Below, in pieces: positions 23,491-36,400 of a stretch of DNA of 64,000 bases. The first letter of the stretch is position 1. Every line of letters starts with the position of its first letter. The notes beneath the pieces were generated by a model. It saw only the letters and a list, made by a program, of their open reading frames with translations, searched no databases and was not told the origin of the DNA. The translations under genes were made by a program, and so were the position numbers. Source of the stretch: Strix aluco (taxonomy: Eukaryota > Chordata > Aves > Strigiformes > Strigidae); the NCBI RefSeq assembly GCF_031877795.1, contig NC_133971.1, positions 66,958,463 to 67,022,462 of the forward strand. Direction: 5' to 3'.

Positions 23491-26400
23491 CTGTAATAAT
23501 GCAATACTGGGTGCAATCAACTTCTGGCAGTGTTTGCATCCATCCGCTAGTCTAAAATGTTTGAAATGTATGGAGATGCTTATAGAATACAATGTTCCTA
23601 TAAGATAGTAGTCATGTCAAGCTGTCTTTCGCATTGCATTTGCTGACTTCATTTCTGCCAACCAAATGGGAGTGGTGGTATAATAATGTACCTGTAATAG
23701 AAACCAGTATGCTTACAGTATGCTAAGTACATTTTGAGCTCATGTGGATAACTGCTTTCCTGAGAGATCTGACATCTCACACCAAGCCAGGAAACAAGCA
23801 AGTGTACTGTTAAGTGCTTAGCTTTGGTGGAAAGATGATTTAATGGATAGTAATAAAAATATTAAATGTATACTTTTTTGTACTGTGCGTAACTTTCAGA
23901 ATTCTCATGCAATTGCTTGCTTATGAGAACGTAACTGAGCAAATAGCTGGCTAATACTTTTCTCTCTACGTGTTCAATAGTCTACAAGTTACTGTGGGTA
24001 AACAGTACACTAACACAAGCTGCAACTGATGCCAACGGGACACCACTATAGGTACCAACAGTAACAGGGGGGGTGGGAAAAAGTGGCTGGGGTTCTTTTT
24101 TATCCATATCAGGGATGTGAGATTCGCTGCAGGTTAATATACCACCAAAACCAAATTAAAAACACCAAACTTCAAAAGAGACAGGAAAGAGGATCACTTT
24201 GCATTACTCTCACGGAACTAAAAGCTTGGAAGGCTGCCATAAAAGCAGCAGTGGGGAATTTCTGGGGAGCATACAGCTGGCATGATGACTGTGTGCTACC
24301 CGCCTCTCTGGACTGTCTTCTGCTAGGGGGCACGTTAGAATAGGGGAAGAGATGAGAAGAAGTATTTCCAGATTCCCAGCTGCATTGCATCACAGGCAGT
24401 TGGCTTCTGTAAGAAATGGGCTTTTCGAAGCACTGAAAGGAAGCATCTGTGTGTGACATTTCAAGGCATCCCTCCAGGTTATTCCTAAATCAAGAGCCCT
24501 TTGCACACTGCAATCTGCTGTGCTGGGAAGAGCTCCAGGTGGTGAGCAGTGAAGTGGCTCTGCAGACTTCCCTGCAGTTACAGTTCAGACCTGCACCAGC
24601 ACCGTGCAGTTAAAACTCACCCCAGCGCAGTGGCTAACGCCTGTTGCTCACTTGCCTGATTACTCACACACTTAATGTTAAGAGTACAAGTGGGCCAGAA
24701 CCATCAGGGCATTGCTCAACCCTGCAGATGAGAGGCCGCCCACCCCAGAGGTGTGAAAAAGATGTAGTGAAGTGTGTGGAGACACCCGAGGCCCCACTGA
24801 GGAGAGAGGAAATCCTGGTGAAAGCACCAGGAGCTGAAAAGCAATACAGGAAGGAAGACAGCCTGTACACGTGGTGCCTGCAGCCCCAGCTGATGATGGA
24901 CTGCTCTCCCAGGCCTCTGCAGCCAGACCAGCTCTAAAGATGTTGAGACAGATCATCAAGCTCCAAACCACCAGTGCTGCAGTGCTGCATTTCAGCCTGC
25001 CAGCTGTGGAAAACCCTGCTGCCATAGACCGTAAATCAGCATGGCACCAGAGAAAAAAATGCTGCCCCACCGCCCGCTTCTCATCTCGGTGGCAGGGCCA
25101 GGTCCTGCTGATGGCAATGACTACCCCTGCACCGACTTCAGCACAACCACCCCCACCCCTGCAGGACCGCCAAGACACAGCGAGCTGGAAAAACCACAAT
25201 GGAAAAGCTGTCTGAAGGTTGTGCGAGCCCTGCGCCCTTGTCACGCTCTCCCTGCAGGGAGAAGAGCAGGTTTCCTGTGATGTTTAACTGAGCTGTAGGC
25301 ACCCTGTAGGTCTTTTAAAGTCATCATGATGGTCCATTACTTAAATCTGGATGTTGACATGTGGAACAAACATTGCATGTGAACAAAATCACACCCTTTC
25401 GCTGGTAGCTAAATACCCAAATATGTACTGTGTTCATATATAAATATGTATGTCGCTGTGTGGCTAATAAATATGTCAAAAACAGGTTGTAACGTATGAG
25501 ATTTTCAAATTTTCTTTCTGCATTACAAGCCTTTAATGAGTGGTAATTCAGCACTGAAATCGAGTAAAAGCTCGCTTTTTTACTTTGTCGGTTACAAAAT
25601 GAGGACACAGACGGGTACAGCCAGCAGATAGACTCCCAGCTCTGAACCCCACTTATTGCTAGCAGACCATTACTGTTATCAACACAGATAACCATAGGAG
25701 GGATAGCACAAGGTAGGGCTGCGCTCCTCAGGCAACTCAGTCTCCTCTGGGATTCTCTGGACGCAGGCATATGTTCCCTTTAGAAAACTAACCACCTGTG
25801 ACAGAGTGGGGGGGCGTGATGACGGTAGATACTCTTATCACTGTAATTAGCAGCTTCAAGAAAGGTAGATCTGTATCAGGCCTAGCTAAAACAGAGAGAC
25901 ATATTTTATGCTGACAGACACCCCTTTGGCTGGGCTAGCCGCCTTTGAAGTCACTAGAAAGACTGGGGACTGGCTGGGGCCCTTTGATCTCCACAGTTCT
26001 GTCACACAGTAAACCCGTGCATGATTTGTGTCTCCAGAAATTTTCAACACCTTCCATGGTCACTTACACGAAGGCACATTGGGTGGCCTCCCCTGTGCCC
26101 CCACCCCAACTTCAGCGGCTGCTCCAAGCCCAGCAGGGCTGGTGGTATCTCAGCAGTGAGGTCACAGCTCGGCACCAGCCTCGTGAGAACCAGACAAACG
26201 CTGTTCTTCAAGGAGCAAAATTCACCTTTATGGTGGCAGTGTCTACCACCCTCATGAATGCTTTCTGGGAGGTGATCTGGCTGGCATCCACCACTGGTGC
26301 TTTGCAAACTATTTTTATGCTCCCGGTTCTCACACTCCTCTTATCTTCATAGCCTGTCCTCTGTCACCAGCTGTCTTTTCAGCTAGTGTTTCTGTTTTAC

Positions 26401-28272
26401 GCAGCCATTTCCCACTCGGAGGGTCTTGAAAGTTTAGCTGGGGCTGAGCTGAAGCCCTGCCCTACCCGGGCACAGTGGCAGGGAGAGGGGAGGAAAAGGG
26501 AATGGATGCAGTGTGCAGTGGTTTCAGGAAGGAAGGGGTCAGGGGCTGTGAGAACTGTGAGGGAGGACCACCCTGAGAGAGCACGATCAAAAATGTCTGC
26601 ACATCCTCCCCATCCATGCCCTGAGCCCGCTCTGGGCCCCTTTACCTGCTCCTCCGGGGTCCCTGTGCCTGCCTCCTCCCTCCAGTTCTGGTCCCTCATC
26701 CGCAGCAGGACAGGTCCCACCCGATAAACATCACTGTCAAGTGATTTTCTGAGGCTGTGCCTCCTTCCAGGAGGCCGTGGCCCCTTTTACAGTGATTATG
26801 CAGCACTGCAGTGAAGGCTGTTGAACTTTTCACCTCTTTGGTCACTCATTTTTACAAATCACAGCACCACTGCACTTTCGCATATTGCACAACCATGGAC
26901 CTGACCAAGGGGCTTGCTTCCAGCATCAGGAAAAATAAAAAGAGAAATCAATATTCTAAAGGTTAAAACAGCCCTCAAAGGCCAGACACTCAGCAGATAT
27001 AAATCAATGCAGCAGTGTTCACCACAGGAAAGCTTATGTCAGTTTAGGATCTGGCCTGAAAACAATTCAAATCGTAGAAGCGCAGTGAAGAGCTGGAAAA
27101 GAATTATTAGATCAACTCCTCCATCCCTCCGGTCAGGGCCATCAGGCTACACTGAATGCTTTGTGCTGGCGTCAGTAAAGTTGTAGCTGGTTCAGGCTCT
27201 GCTAAGGCTTTCCACTGCTGTTTTCCTAGTGCTTCTGTTCTTTGACAAATGTATTTTGAGTGAATAATTTATGCTTGGGATATTTAAAGAACAGAAACCT
27301 AAATCCTCTATTTACTGAATTAAAGCAGAGCTATCCTAGAAGGAAACAGCTGCAACACATTTCCCATTGCCTCCTCTCTGCTGACCTGCTCAGGACCTTC
27401 ACCCCAACCCAGGGAGAGCATCCTCTCCAGGGGAAGCAGTTATTAGAAGAGTAGCCAAAATCATTCATAAATGACTATGTTAAAAATGGTTTGCTTAACA
27501 TGTTAGAGGTCCAGGTGTGCTACAACATGTTTTGGCTCCTTGCATGTTTTGCAACAAAGATGAAAGACATGCCATATCCTCAAAAAAAGATCAGAACTGT
27601 TCCTGGTAAGTTCACATTATCAATTCCTGCAGCTCAAGCCTTGCCTCTCTTTTGAGCATGGACTCCAAATTATGCTGTCTGATGCCATCCGGTGAATCCA
27701 CAGGGGATGAGTAAACAACACCAAACTGATTTCCCTGCGTACCAAAGGAACTTGGCTTCCATTCACATTCCCTTGGAGGTAAATCATTATTATTCTGATT
27801 GCTAACTCAGATTCCACTAAGAGCAGAAGGAAAGGAAGGGAAGTGATAAAGGGACCTCCTTTTGCAGCATGGATGCAGTGGAGATTATGGAGACAAGGGA
27901 GACAAGGTGCAATAATAGAAGAAACATGATAGGGTCTGCTCTTTTGATGTGCCGGTGAATCACAAGCCTTGATTTAAGCAAATAGGTCTGCATCTGCTCC
28001 CCAGATAAGCAAAAGGAGAAAAGTGTGGGTGAAAAATCTACTGATTTTTAATAAGGATAGGCAGCCTGAGTTACATTTTGTTCTCAGTTAAATTGTCACA
28101 TAGTAAAGAAAAAATAAACCAGACAAACCTGAAAATTAGGTGCAGTAGATCTAGAAATTTATAAAATTATGGGACAGGGGATTTAACACATATCATATAT
28201 TCAAATTATTTCCTTTTGTAATGAGATCTCTGTGAACATATATTTTTCAATCTACCAAAATTGTCCAATAAT

Positions 28273-28289
28273 GAGAGAGAGAGAGAGAG
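28273..28289. repeat. (GA)n microsatellite
   Basis: Seventeen bases of alternating G and A, uninterrupted. Confidence 0.95.
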
Positions 28290-28489
28290 TTTTGGCCCTG
28301 CAGAGACCTATAAGTGCATAAAGACAGGCATGTTCATAGGTGTCCCATCATGTAACTGGGCAGCTGTAGAGTTTTCAGAAGGTAACACAGAGCACAGGTA
28401 TTGGGCCACAGTCATACAAGAGGTAATGGAGTTGGAAGGAAGGGCAGAAATTAGTTCTTTATACCATACACATTTTCAGGTGAGGTCAT

Positions 28490-28880
28490 GTCTGATTTTT
28501 ATTCTCTTCATGGTTTAATCCATTAGTGCAGCACTCAGGGGTGAGGTTCGCTTCCAGCACCTGCTGCAGACTTCCTGAACAGTTTGGCACATCACCTGGC
28601 TCATGCGCCTTGTTTCTTGTCCATACTAATTGCACTTCCCTGACAGACCCACCAATGCTGGCAAGTCTGGCAGCAATAGCCTCACTAGCCACATCTCCCA
28701 GCAAGGCCAGCACATCCCAGACAGAGTGGAAATGTGCAGTGCGCAGAAGGGCTCCGTACACGCGGCAGACCTTACATAGGATATGGCGCAACAGTTGCGC
28801 ACCACTGGCCTCGCTCTCAGCAAGAACACTTCTTCAGGACTGCTGCCCGAAGCAGCGGATGACAGATTGCTGCTTAGCAC
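28490..28880 (-). other. Unrecognised coding-like patch
   Basis: This 390-bp patch is more GC- and CpG-rich than its AT-rich surroundings. The minus strand has an open frame that, read back past its first possible start, runs about 115 codons, with segments such as LLRHILCKVCRVYGALLRTA and DVLALLGDVASEAIAARLAS. The composition is balanced and amphipathic rather than low-complexity. A TGA at about 28,834 and the lack of an upstream ATG argue against a functional gene. I do not recognise the family. A decayed DNA-transposon or retroelement ORF is the leading guess, and chance is possible. The + strand is also open (135 codons), which weakens the case. Confidence 0.25.
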
Positions 28881-28939
28881 AGTGGTCTGTTGTTAGAAGA
28901 AGGGTTGTCAAGCATGTCCTACTTAGGGAATGAAAAATG

Positions 28940-30554
28940 CACTGTCTTATAGACACACGGACTATATGAGTCATCATGACAGATGTAGAAGGAAACAAAA
29001 ATAATGTTCCTTAAACTTATTGCCACATCATGGGGAAAATGACGAGGAAAAAAAATACAGAGGTGACAATGCCCTTGTAGGGACCATGCAAGCATCTACA
29101 GGACTACTTTGCAGAGAAATGACAACTGGCATCATCCTGGAGAGCAAACACCAGGCAGTTGTGGGGACAGTGGGTAAACTGTTGAGAAAGGGACATTTCC
29201 TCTGTGTACAAAAAGAAAGCGCTCAGAATGTGGGACTTTTTCAGCTAACCCAGTGGATAACAGTAATAACATGAATGAGGAAGAAAAAGCATTTAGAGGC
29301 AGGAATGAAAAATATCCCTTAGAGGACAGCAGGGCTAACATGCAGGAGGGACCGAAAAAGGTGGATGTGCTAAAGCACCCAGGCAGCAGATACCAGGGAA
29401 AGAAGAAGCACACCCGACCTTCCCTCCAGCACCCACCTGCATCTCAGGTAGTGGCAAAGAGGGAACTGGTGAAGACAGGCCAGGTGTCCAGGCTCTCACC
29501 GTGGAGGGGCATGGAGGAGAGGGACCGGGATCAGGCTCCCTCCCCTCTGCTACCCCATGAGAAGCTGCTGCAGGCAGGGATTTGGCAGCCTGTCCAGACA
29601 GGTCCTGCGAAGGGAGAGGAGAGTTTTTCTGTTTCACTCTGGGTTTTTGTTCCTTTTTAAACACTAACAGTATTTCCCAGTGATTATACTCATGTTTGCA
29701 CTCATTAGCAGCTGTTAATACAGTATCTTTGCCGTGATACTTGTGGATTCGGAACTCATCAGTACGGCAGAAGCTTCCTTAGCCGTAGGGTGTTTGGTTT
29801 GCGCAATTTGGTTTAGGAAATCTCCCTGGACTTTCCCAGGTTTTGTATACATTTAGTTTTATTGGTGGTTGAGCTCAGCAGTTCAAACCCCTCTTTGCTT
29901 TTGATATGTTTTCGTGGCTCTGCTCCATGGCACTCAAAAGCCAGCTGGGATACAAAAGGAACCTCTGAGATCAAAAAGCTTTCAACTAACATACCAGCTA
30001 ACATGTGACTCAGCCCTGCAATAGACTTACTTTGAGAAAAAATATGTTTCTGAAATTTTTTAAGGAGAATTAAGTGGTTAAGGATGTAATCTATATTTGC
30101 TTTCTTTTTTTTTTTTTTTCCCCACGTGTTGAGGGCCCTATTTTTAAAGTGGCTCCTCCAATTAGAAGAACATATGTGTTAGCTAGGCATGATTAGCTTT
30201 AGGCTCTGGACATCATCACGACCTGCTAAAATCTTAAGCACAGGTATCCTTGGTTATACTTTTAGATTCACATCTGACTATATGTTAAGTCATTTTTTAC
30301 ATTTCAATTTTAGTTAAAACGTTGAGCTGATACTGACTTGGTACGTTTTCTAACACGATGTTTCCCCACCCCTCCTCCTCAGTATGACATTCATATAGCT
30401 AGGAAGGCTTTTCAGCTTATTCTCCAAAAAGAGCAGGAGCAAGGTCCACGCTTCTGCCAAGGCTGGGCCAGTGCGGTCTATCTGGCTGCACAACAAAGGC
30501 AGGCAGCGAGCTACTATGTAAAAATAAAATTACAGCCAGGCACCGCTCAAGTAC
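28940..30554. other. Intergenic DNA, no gene recognised
   Basis: A 135-codon + frame (29253-29660) is rich in K, E, R and Q and overlaps a 109-codon minus frame. It has no known motif and I do not call it. A T15 run is at 30105-30119. Confidence 0.5.
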
Positions 30555-30700
30555 AGACACGGCTTCTCCCCTCTGCCGTCGCTCCCCCGCCCCCCCCCCG
30601 CCCTCCCCGGCCGCCTGGACGGTCACGGCGGGGCGGGGGGCAGCGGCGAAGGCGGCGGCAGAGGGAAGAGGGGAGGGAGCTTTCCCCAGCCTGCCCGCAG
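30555..30700. promoter_or_regulatory. Small CpG-rich patch with C-rich then G-rich halves
   Basis: The first half is pyrimidine (CCCCCGCCC.., 30,585-30,622) and the second is purine-rich (GGCGGGGCGGGGGGCAGCGG, 30,628-30,647), so the two halves can pair imperfectly or form G-quadruplex/i-motif structures on both strands. It lies in AT-rich DNA with a TAAAAATAAAA stretch about 50 bp upstream. A weak + donor (GGGTAAAC) occurs near 30,768. It could be an alternative upstream promoter of the + strand gene at 45 kb, or of a lncRNA. Nothing proves this. Confidence 0.4.
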
Positions 30701-30849
30701 ACGGACGGCAATATCCTTTCCTCCACTGCAACGGGCTCCGGGAGTTCGGGCTGTACTTCGAAGTCAGGGTAAACTGGTGCCTAATTTCAAAGGAAATAAC
30801 TTGGTGCAGAATATGCATAACCATTAACCTAAAGTGCCAGGGCAAACTG

Positions 30850-32074
30850 GCTTTTCACATGCAAGCAGGCGGGTAACACACAGCTCCACGTACATGTCAA
30901 TGCCCTCCTAAGGCAGGGAGAATGTCACTGTTATCAGCCTCTCCTATTCTTCCTTTTTATAGCTGAAAGTCAAGTTCTGATGCTTACACAAGCCGCGGAA
31001 CATTTTTGGCCGTTGGATCCCCCATAGCATTGTCATCTAGTCTAAAAGCTTCATTAAAATTCAGACTTGCAATTCCACCTGATTATTCGAGCAGCAAGCA
31101 GCAGGAAGTCTGCAATCCCTGTCACTGCCAGGTAACACGTTTGTGTTTCCACTCTGCCTTTTTGGAAAGCTGCCAAAACCAGAACCAGAAGCACCAAAAT
31201 TCAGAAAGTGACAAATATAGCAACAAATATTTAGCAAAAAAAAGCAGAAGTACCAACATTCGGACAATGCAGAAGCTCACAAAAGCAATTCTGAGAGGCC
31301 GTCTGGGCAATTCACATGATGGAAGTGCCACAAATCTCATTTATCCCTCCAGCTTGATCTCTTTCAGAGATTAAGTTCTTGGAGGGAAAAAGGAAATTTT
31401 CCTACCCTTCTCCACAGCCTACATATACCTCTGCATGGCAGTCAGACCAACAACAGCACAGTGAAGGGTACATCTGTCTTGGAGATGTTTCTTTCTCATT
31501 TTGAATAAAAAGGAAACGTGTTTCACAAAATGAAAGGGCACTTCCCCAGGCTGACAGAGCATCTCTGGAAATGCAAAGTTTCTATGTTGAACCGTTGTTC
31601 CAAAAATAAAACCCCCAAAACCAAAATGTTATCCTTTTTAAATGGTAGGAAAAGCTACTTTTTGCCACATCCTTCTTTCAGAGAGCAGTATTTTCTGCAT
31701 GCTGCAGTGCCTCCTTTATCTGTCTAAGCTTCATGTAAAAACCACTTTCCTTCTCTGTAACTGTCATTAGGCTCATTAAGCATGTAACAAATTAAAAATA
31801 CAATTATTTATTAATGAATAATCATATTCATTTGTAAGGAATGCAGTTATGAACCTCCTCTGCAAGGGTTAAAGTACTTTTTGGCTGCTTACCACTTACT
31901 GGCAATTTGGGTAGTTAACCCAGTGGGGAATGAGGAGTCAGGCTGGGAGTTGCTGTATGTTCACAGTGCACACATAGGATTGTAGCCTGAGACTGTATAA
32001 AGTAAATGAAGGTAGAATAATACAGAATGCTTATTTTAAGAACTTTATCCCTTTTTGAGCAAAAAGGATCAAGA
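30850..32074. other. Intergenic DNA, nothing recognised
   Basis: AT-rich, with short frames only. The 122-codon + frame at 31006-31374 overlaps two minus frames and carries no motif. Confidence 0.5.
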
Positions 32075-32281
32075 ATGTTTAGAAATAAACTAGGAGGTTG
32101 GGCATTGGGGTGGGCTGCCCAGGGGGGTGGTGGGGTCCCCATCCCTGGAGGTGTTTAAGAGTCGGGTCAACATAGCGCTGAGGGATATGGTGTAGTTGGG
32201 AACTGTTAATGTTGGGTTGATTGTTGGACTGGATGATCTTCAAGGTCTTTTCCAACCAAGACAATGCTGTGATTCTGTGAT
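32075..32281 (+). mobile_element. CR1 LINE 3' terminal fragment, + strand
   Basis: It carries the classic CR1 3' UTR wording: GGTGGGCTGCCCAGGGGGGT, 'ccccatccctggaggtgtttaag', 'ttggactggatgatctt', 'aaggtcttttccaacc', ending in GATTCTGTGA. About 200 bp remain. Its 3' end points toward a minus-strand CR1 whose own 3' end begins 284 bp further on, so two independent insertions converge here. Confidence 0.93.
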
Positions 32282-32564
32282 AGGAGAGCAAATATTTTAG
32301 ACTCCATCATAACAGGCTAGCAATAAACAGAGATTTCTGTAATGTTAATTCTGGTTCAAACAGTAATCATACACATATGCATGCTGAGGACAATTAAATT
32401 ATACCAAAATACTTTGTGCGGGGTCAAGTCATTCTTACCATTTTATGGTGCTGCATAAATAGTAAGTAATATCATAATGTAACTGTTTTCTACAAAACCT
32501 GATCACATATTATTTCCCCCAATTTATCATCATGCTGGTTCATACCAACAAGTTCCCAAAGTTG

Positions 32565-33405
32565 TATCATAGAGTCATAGAATGGTTTGAGTTGGGAGGG
32601 ACCTTAAAGATCATCTAGTTCCAACCCCCCTGCCATGGACAGGGACACCTTCTGCTAGATTAGGTTGCTCAAAGCCCCATCCAACCTGGCCTTGGACACT
32701 TCCAGGGAGGGGGCAGCCACAGCTTGTCTGGGCAACCTGTTCCAGTGTCTCACCACCCTCACAGGAAAGAATTCCTTCCTTATATCTAATCTAAATCTAC
32801 CATCTTTCAGTTTAAAACCATTACCCCTCACCCTCTCCCTACACTCCGTGATAAATAGTCCCTCCCCACCTTTCCTGTAGTCCCCTTTAAGTACTGGAAG
32901 GCTGCTATAAGGTCTCCCTGGAGCCTTCTCTTCTCCAGACTGAACAACCCCAACTCTCTCAGCCTGTCCTCATAAGGGAGGGTCTCCAGCCATCCAATCT
33001 GTCTTCATGACCCTCCTCTGGACCTGCTCAAGCAGGTCTATGTCCTTCTTATAGTGGTGACCCCAGAGTCAGACACAGTACTCCAGGTGGGGTCTCACAA
33101 GAGCAGAGTAGAGGGGGAGAATCACTTCCCTCAGCCTGCTGGCCACACTTCTCTGGATGCATGGTTGACTTTCTGGGCTTCGAGCACACATTACTGGCTG
33201 ACAGTCAGTTTTCCATCCACTACTACTCCCAAGTCCTTCTCCACAGGGCTGCTCTCAATCCACTCATCATCCAGCTTGTATTTGTGCTTGGGACTGTCCC
33301 AACCCATGTGCAGGACCTTGCACTTGACCTTGTTGAACTTCATGAGGTCTGCACAGGCCCACCTCTCCAGCCTGTCAAGGTCCCTCTGGATGGCATCAGC
33401 AGGCA
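32565..33405 (-). mobile_element. CR1 LINE 3' fragment, minus strand
   Basis: The reverse-complement tail TATCATAGAGTCATAGAATGG starts at 32,565. The minus strand encodes the RT C-terminal region (33,406-33,191): [45 protein letters not shown]. The downstream 'LGC..' part is disrupted. The 5' truncation lies within tens of bases of the same element position as in the copy at 6955-7776, which shows the same RT portion. It is inactive. Confidence 0.95.
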
Positions 33406-36400
33406 TTGATTTCTGAGCTCAGTCTGCATCTTTCTACTATAACATTTCACTTGAGAAATGAAAATGTTTCTGAAAACTGGCAGTGGGGCCACACACCAGC
33501 TTCCTGGGAAGGGAACATTATAAGACATTTATTGCTGTCAGTGCCAATTCCACTTACAAGACTGTAGCACATGGGAAACTTTTCTGCACTACTAATGAAT
33601 AACAACTTCTGAAAGATGGGAAATTAGTTTGATAAGAAGCCACCCAAGCCCTTGCAGAGCAGGATAAAGGCACCCAGGAATGCATAAACAGGACAGCTGA
33701 GTTGGCAGAGTGAAGCAGGAGAGCTCTTAGAGGAACACAGTCTCACAGGATCAGACTTTGACTTTCTGAGAAGCTCCTTAGGGAGTAGCTTTCCTGGGCC
33801 CTGAATGTCACAACATCAGCAGGGCAGATTTCACACCCAGCTTTTTACTTTCTGGCCTTCTCCGTATGGGCCTGCTCACATCCCTACAGCAGCAGTAGGT
33901 CTGACAAGAGCCATGAAGGTACCGAGAGATTCAGACCTCCCTAATCAACTCCTGAGTCATCACAGCCCTTGATCTTTCTAATATGGCCTGTCTTCCTTGT
34001 ACTAATCCATGAAATCAAGGGAAGTGCTGACAGAAGTATAATCACTTGGGCTGTTGTTTCATGATACGGAGCATTTGGTGGCAATACTGCCCAAAGGTGT
34101 TCATGTTCCCCTCATCTGCCCACTGCTTGCTCCTAGTGGGAAGACCACTCCAGCAGCCTTGCTGCAAGCTGCCTGAGGAAATGTCCCAGCTTTAAAAACC
34201 CCAGAACCTGTGAAAAAACAGACATCACTCCTAGGAGAGAGTGTGGTGCATGGGTGAAACTGGGAATGAACAGCTGATTTCAGGGGAGAGACCCAGGAGC
34301 AGAGCTGCCCCAAGCTTGGATCGTCACCCAACACTCAGTAGCCTTATACACGTGAATGTTCAGGGAGGTTTCTCCTCCGGGAGGAACTCACTGCATTTTG
34401 TATGTCAGAAGATAACCAGCATGGCTAGCGATAATACAGTACCAAGTGCAATAATATTTCCATTAGGGAAGATGCGTTTGCATCTGGGTTCAGTGAGTGA
34501 CCATGTGCCCAAAGAGAGTTATCAGTATTCCTTTTTATTCTGCACTCTCAAGTCTGATTAGTATTTTCATCTGTGAGGTTAGAGTCATAGTCTTTTCTTT
34601 CTAACACCATTAAAGCATTGGCATTTTGGCTTTGTGAGATACTTTATTTAATGAAAAAGGAAAATATGGTAGTTTATTTCTACAAAGACTAGCAGGAGGC
34701 AAGAACTGGTATTACCAAGCTTTGAGAACAGTTGCTTTCAGGAAAATTATTCTCCAAATGGAGGCTGAGGGCACTGGCCACAGTGAACTGGACTGCAACA
34801 TGTAATTTCAGAACTTTGACTGGGCTAAGCTGCCTAAATTTATTGCTACCTTCAGCAACAGAGCATGTTGGCTCGCAGTATTTCGGTTCTGTGGTGGAGG
34901 GTTGTGAAAGGCTATGAGGGTTGCTACAGTTTTCTCAAGTGCTATAAAAAAGTGGCCAGTTGGTCATTTGCTGATTACCCCGCAGTTTAAACAGATCCCA
35001 TGCTACTGAGTTCCTGAAAATACACTGGTTAGCACTTCGGGAAGCACTGCCGTTGTGTTATATGTGTGGTAAATCTTGCAGAATTACCACGCATATAGGA
35101 AATCTGTTTGATTCCCACATGTGTTTGGTTTTCAGACTTACAGGCTCCATGGCAGGGTAGGGGGAAAACCAACAATCAAACCAACATCCCCTTGAGGTCT
35201 GCACTGCATTATTTTACTGTATGCAATCCTTTTTTGGTTTACAAGGCTATATATACACCAGTACAGCATTTCTTGTCCTTTCTGGCACTTCAGAAGAAAG
35301 AGAGTAAGATGAATCTTGCATTGTGGGTATGTATATCTGTCTATATACATTTACATGCGACTTTCATGTCTGTGAATTGTGCTGGACAGATAATCATGAA
35401 AACTTGACAGCCTCTTCTTCAAAGCAGTACTATGAGAAGCAATTACATGCACTTTGAATACCAGACGGACAAGATTCCCACACCATAAAACACAGTATTC
35501 CATTTTGAACCTGGAAGAGAGTCACATCCTGCCATCTTTATCCTGTCTTCAAATAAGATTACCTGTGCTGTGCTCTGGGAAAGAACCATGCTACTTATCA
35601 TTTGCACTACAGGAAACCCCAGCTGAAATTTTCTGACCTCTGTGATACAAAGGGTGAGACCGAACGATCAATCATCTTTAATCCTTAAATTCTACTAACA
35701 GAAAGAGGGAAGTGAGAAGCTCACTGCGATATGAGCTGTTCTGTTATCTATGGCATAAGCCCTAGTACATAAGGCTCTGCGCTTTCTGAACTGCCTCATA
35801 AAATACTGCATTTATAATGGGTGTTGGTACTGGGTGTAACTGAACTAGCATGAAGAGTGGTTTAACAACATGTATAAACAAGACCAAGAAATGCAAATCA
35901 CAGTTCCTGCAACTCCATTTGAGCTGTTCTTAGAACAGGGAGGAGCGAAATACAATAAAGGGTGAAAAATCATGTCGGTTTTCCCCTTCTCTATCTTTTA
36001 CTCCTTCTTAATTAATACATACTATGAATTAGTTCTGGTTGGTAGATACATTTAGGTGTTTTGTGAGTCTGAGTGCATGTCCTACCTCCATTCAGATTAT
36101 GAAACAAGCAAAACACGCCTATTGACTGGGTATCTCTATTGCGTTCAGTCATTTGATAAATCTGGCTCCATGAAGGTCAAATGGATGTCTGAGGACAGGA
36201 GGAAGGTGGAAGTATAGAGGCCCATACATTGCATGAGGGCTGTCAGGGAACAGAAGGTGTGGACAGGCTGTTTTGCTCTCCTGTCAATCTACTACTCCAT
36301 ACATTGGTGCCTGCAATGTGTTTACTTTTTTTTTTTTTTAATTAAGTAATATACCTGAGCTCAATCAGATTAATTATCATTAATCAGTGCTCCAAAACTA

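Larger units (their letters stand above)
20513..28485. other. Intergenic DNA, no gene recognised
   Basis: Mixed composition with GC-richer patches near 24,500-25,270 and 26,050-26,720, where many overlapping short frames appear on both strands. The longest is 188 codons on minus, 25244-24678, with no domain I recognise. Text near 21,790-21,840 ('gggctagattcagcaaagacatgcac') and 22,150-22,190 is reminiscent of old amniote repeats but too degraded to name. A (GA)n microsatellite sits at 28273-28289. Confidence 0.5.

Noticed and set aside
24618..24650. Alu/7SL-like phrase (GCGCAGTGGCTAACGCCTG)
   Set aside because: Only about 20 bases resemble Alu, which is primate-specific; no A-tail, no B box and no extended similarity. 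Treated as coincidence.
24678..25244. 188-codon minus frame
   Set aside because: Overlaps + frames of 97 and 114 codons in a GC-richer patch; no motif, no splice context, no homology by eye.
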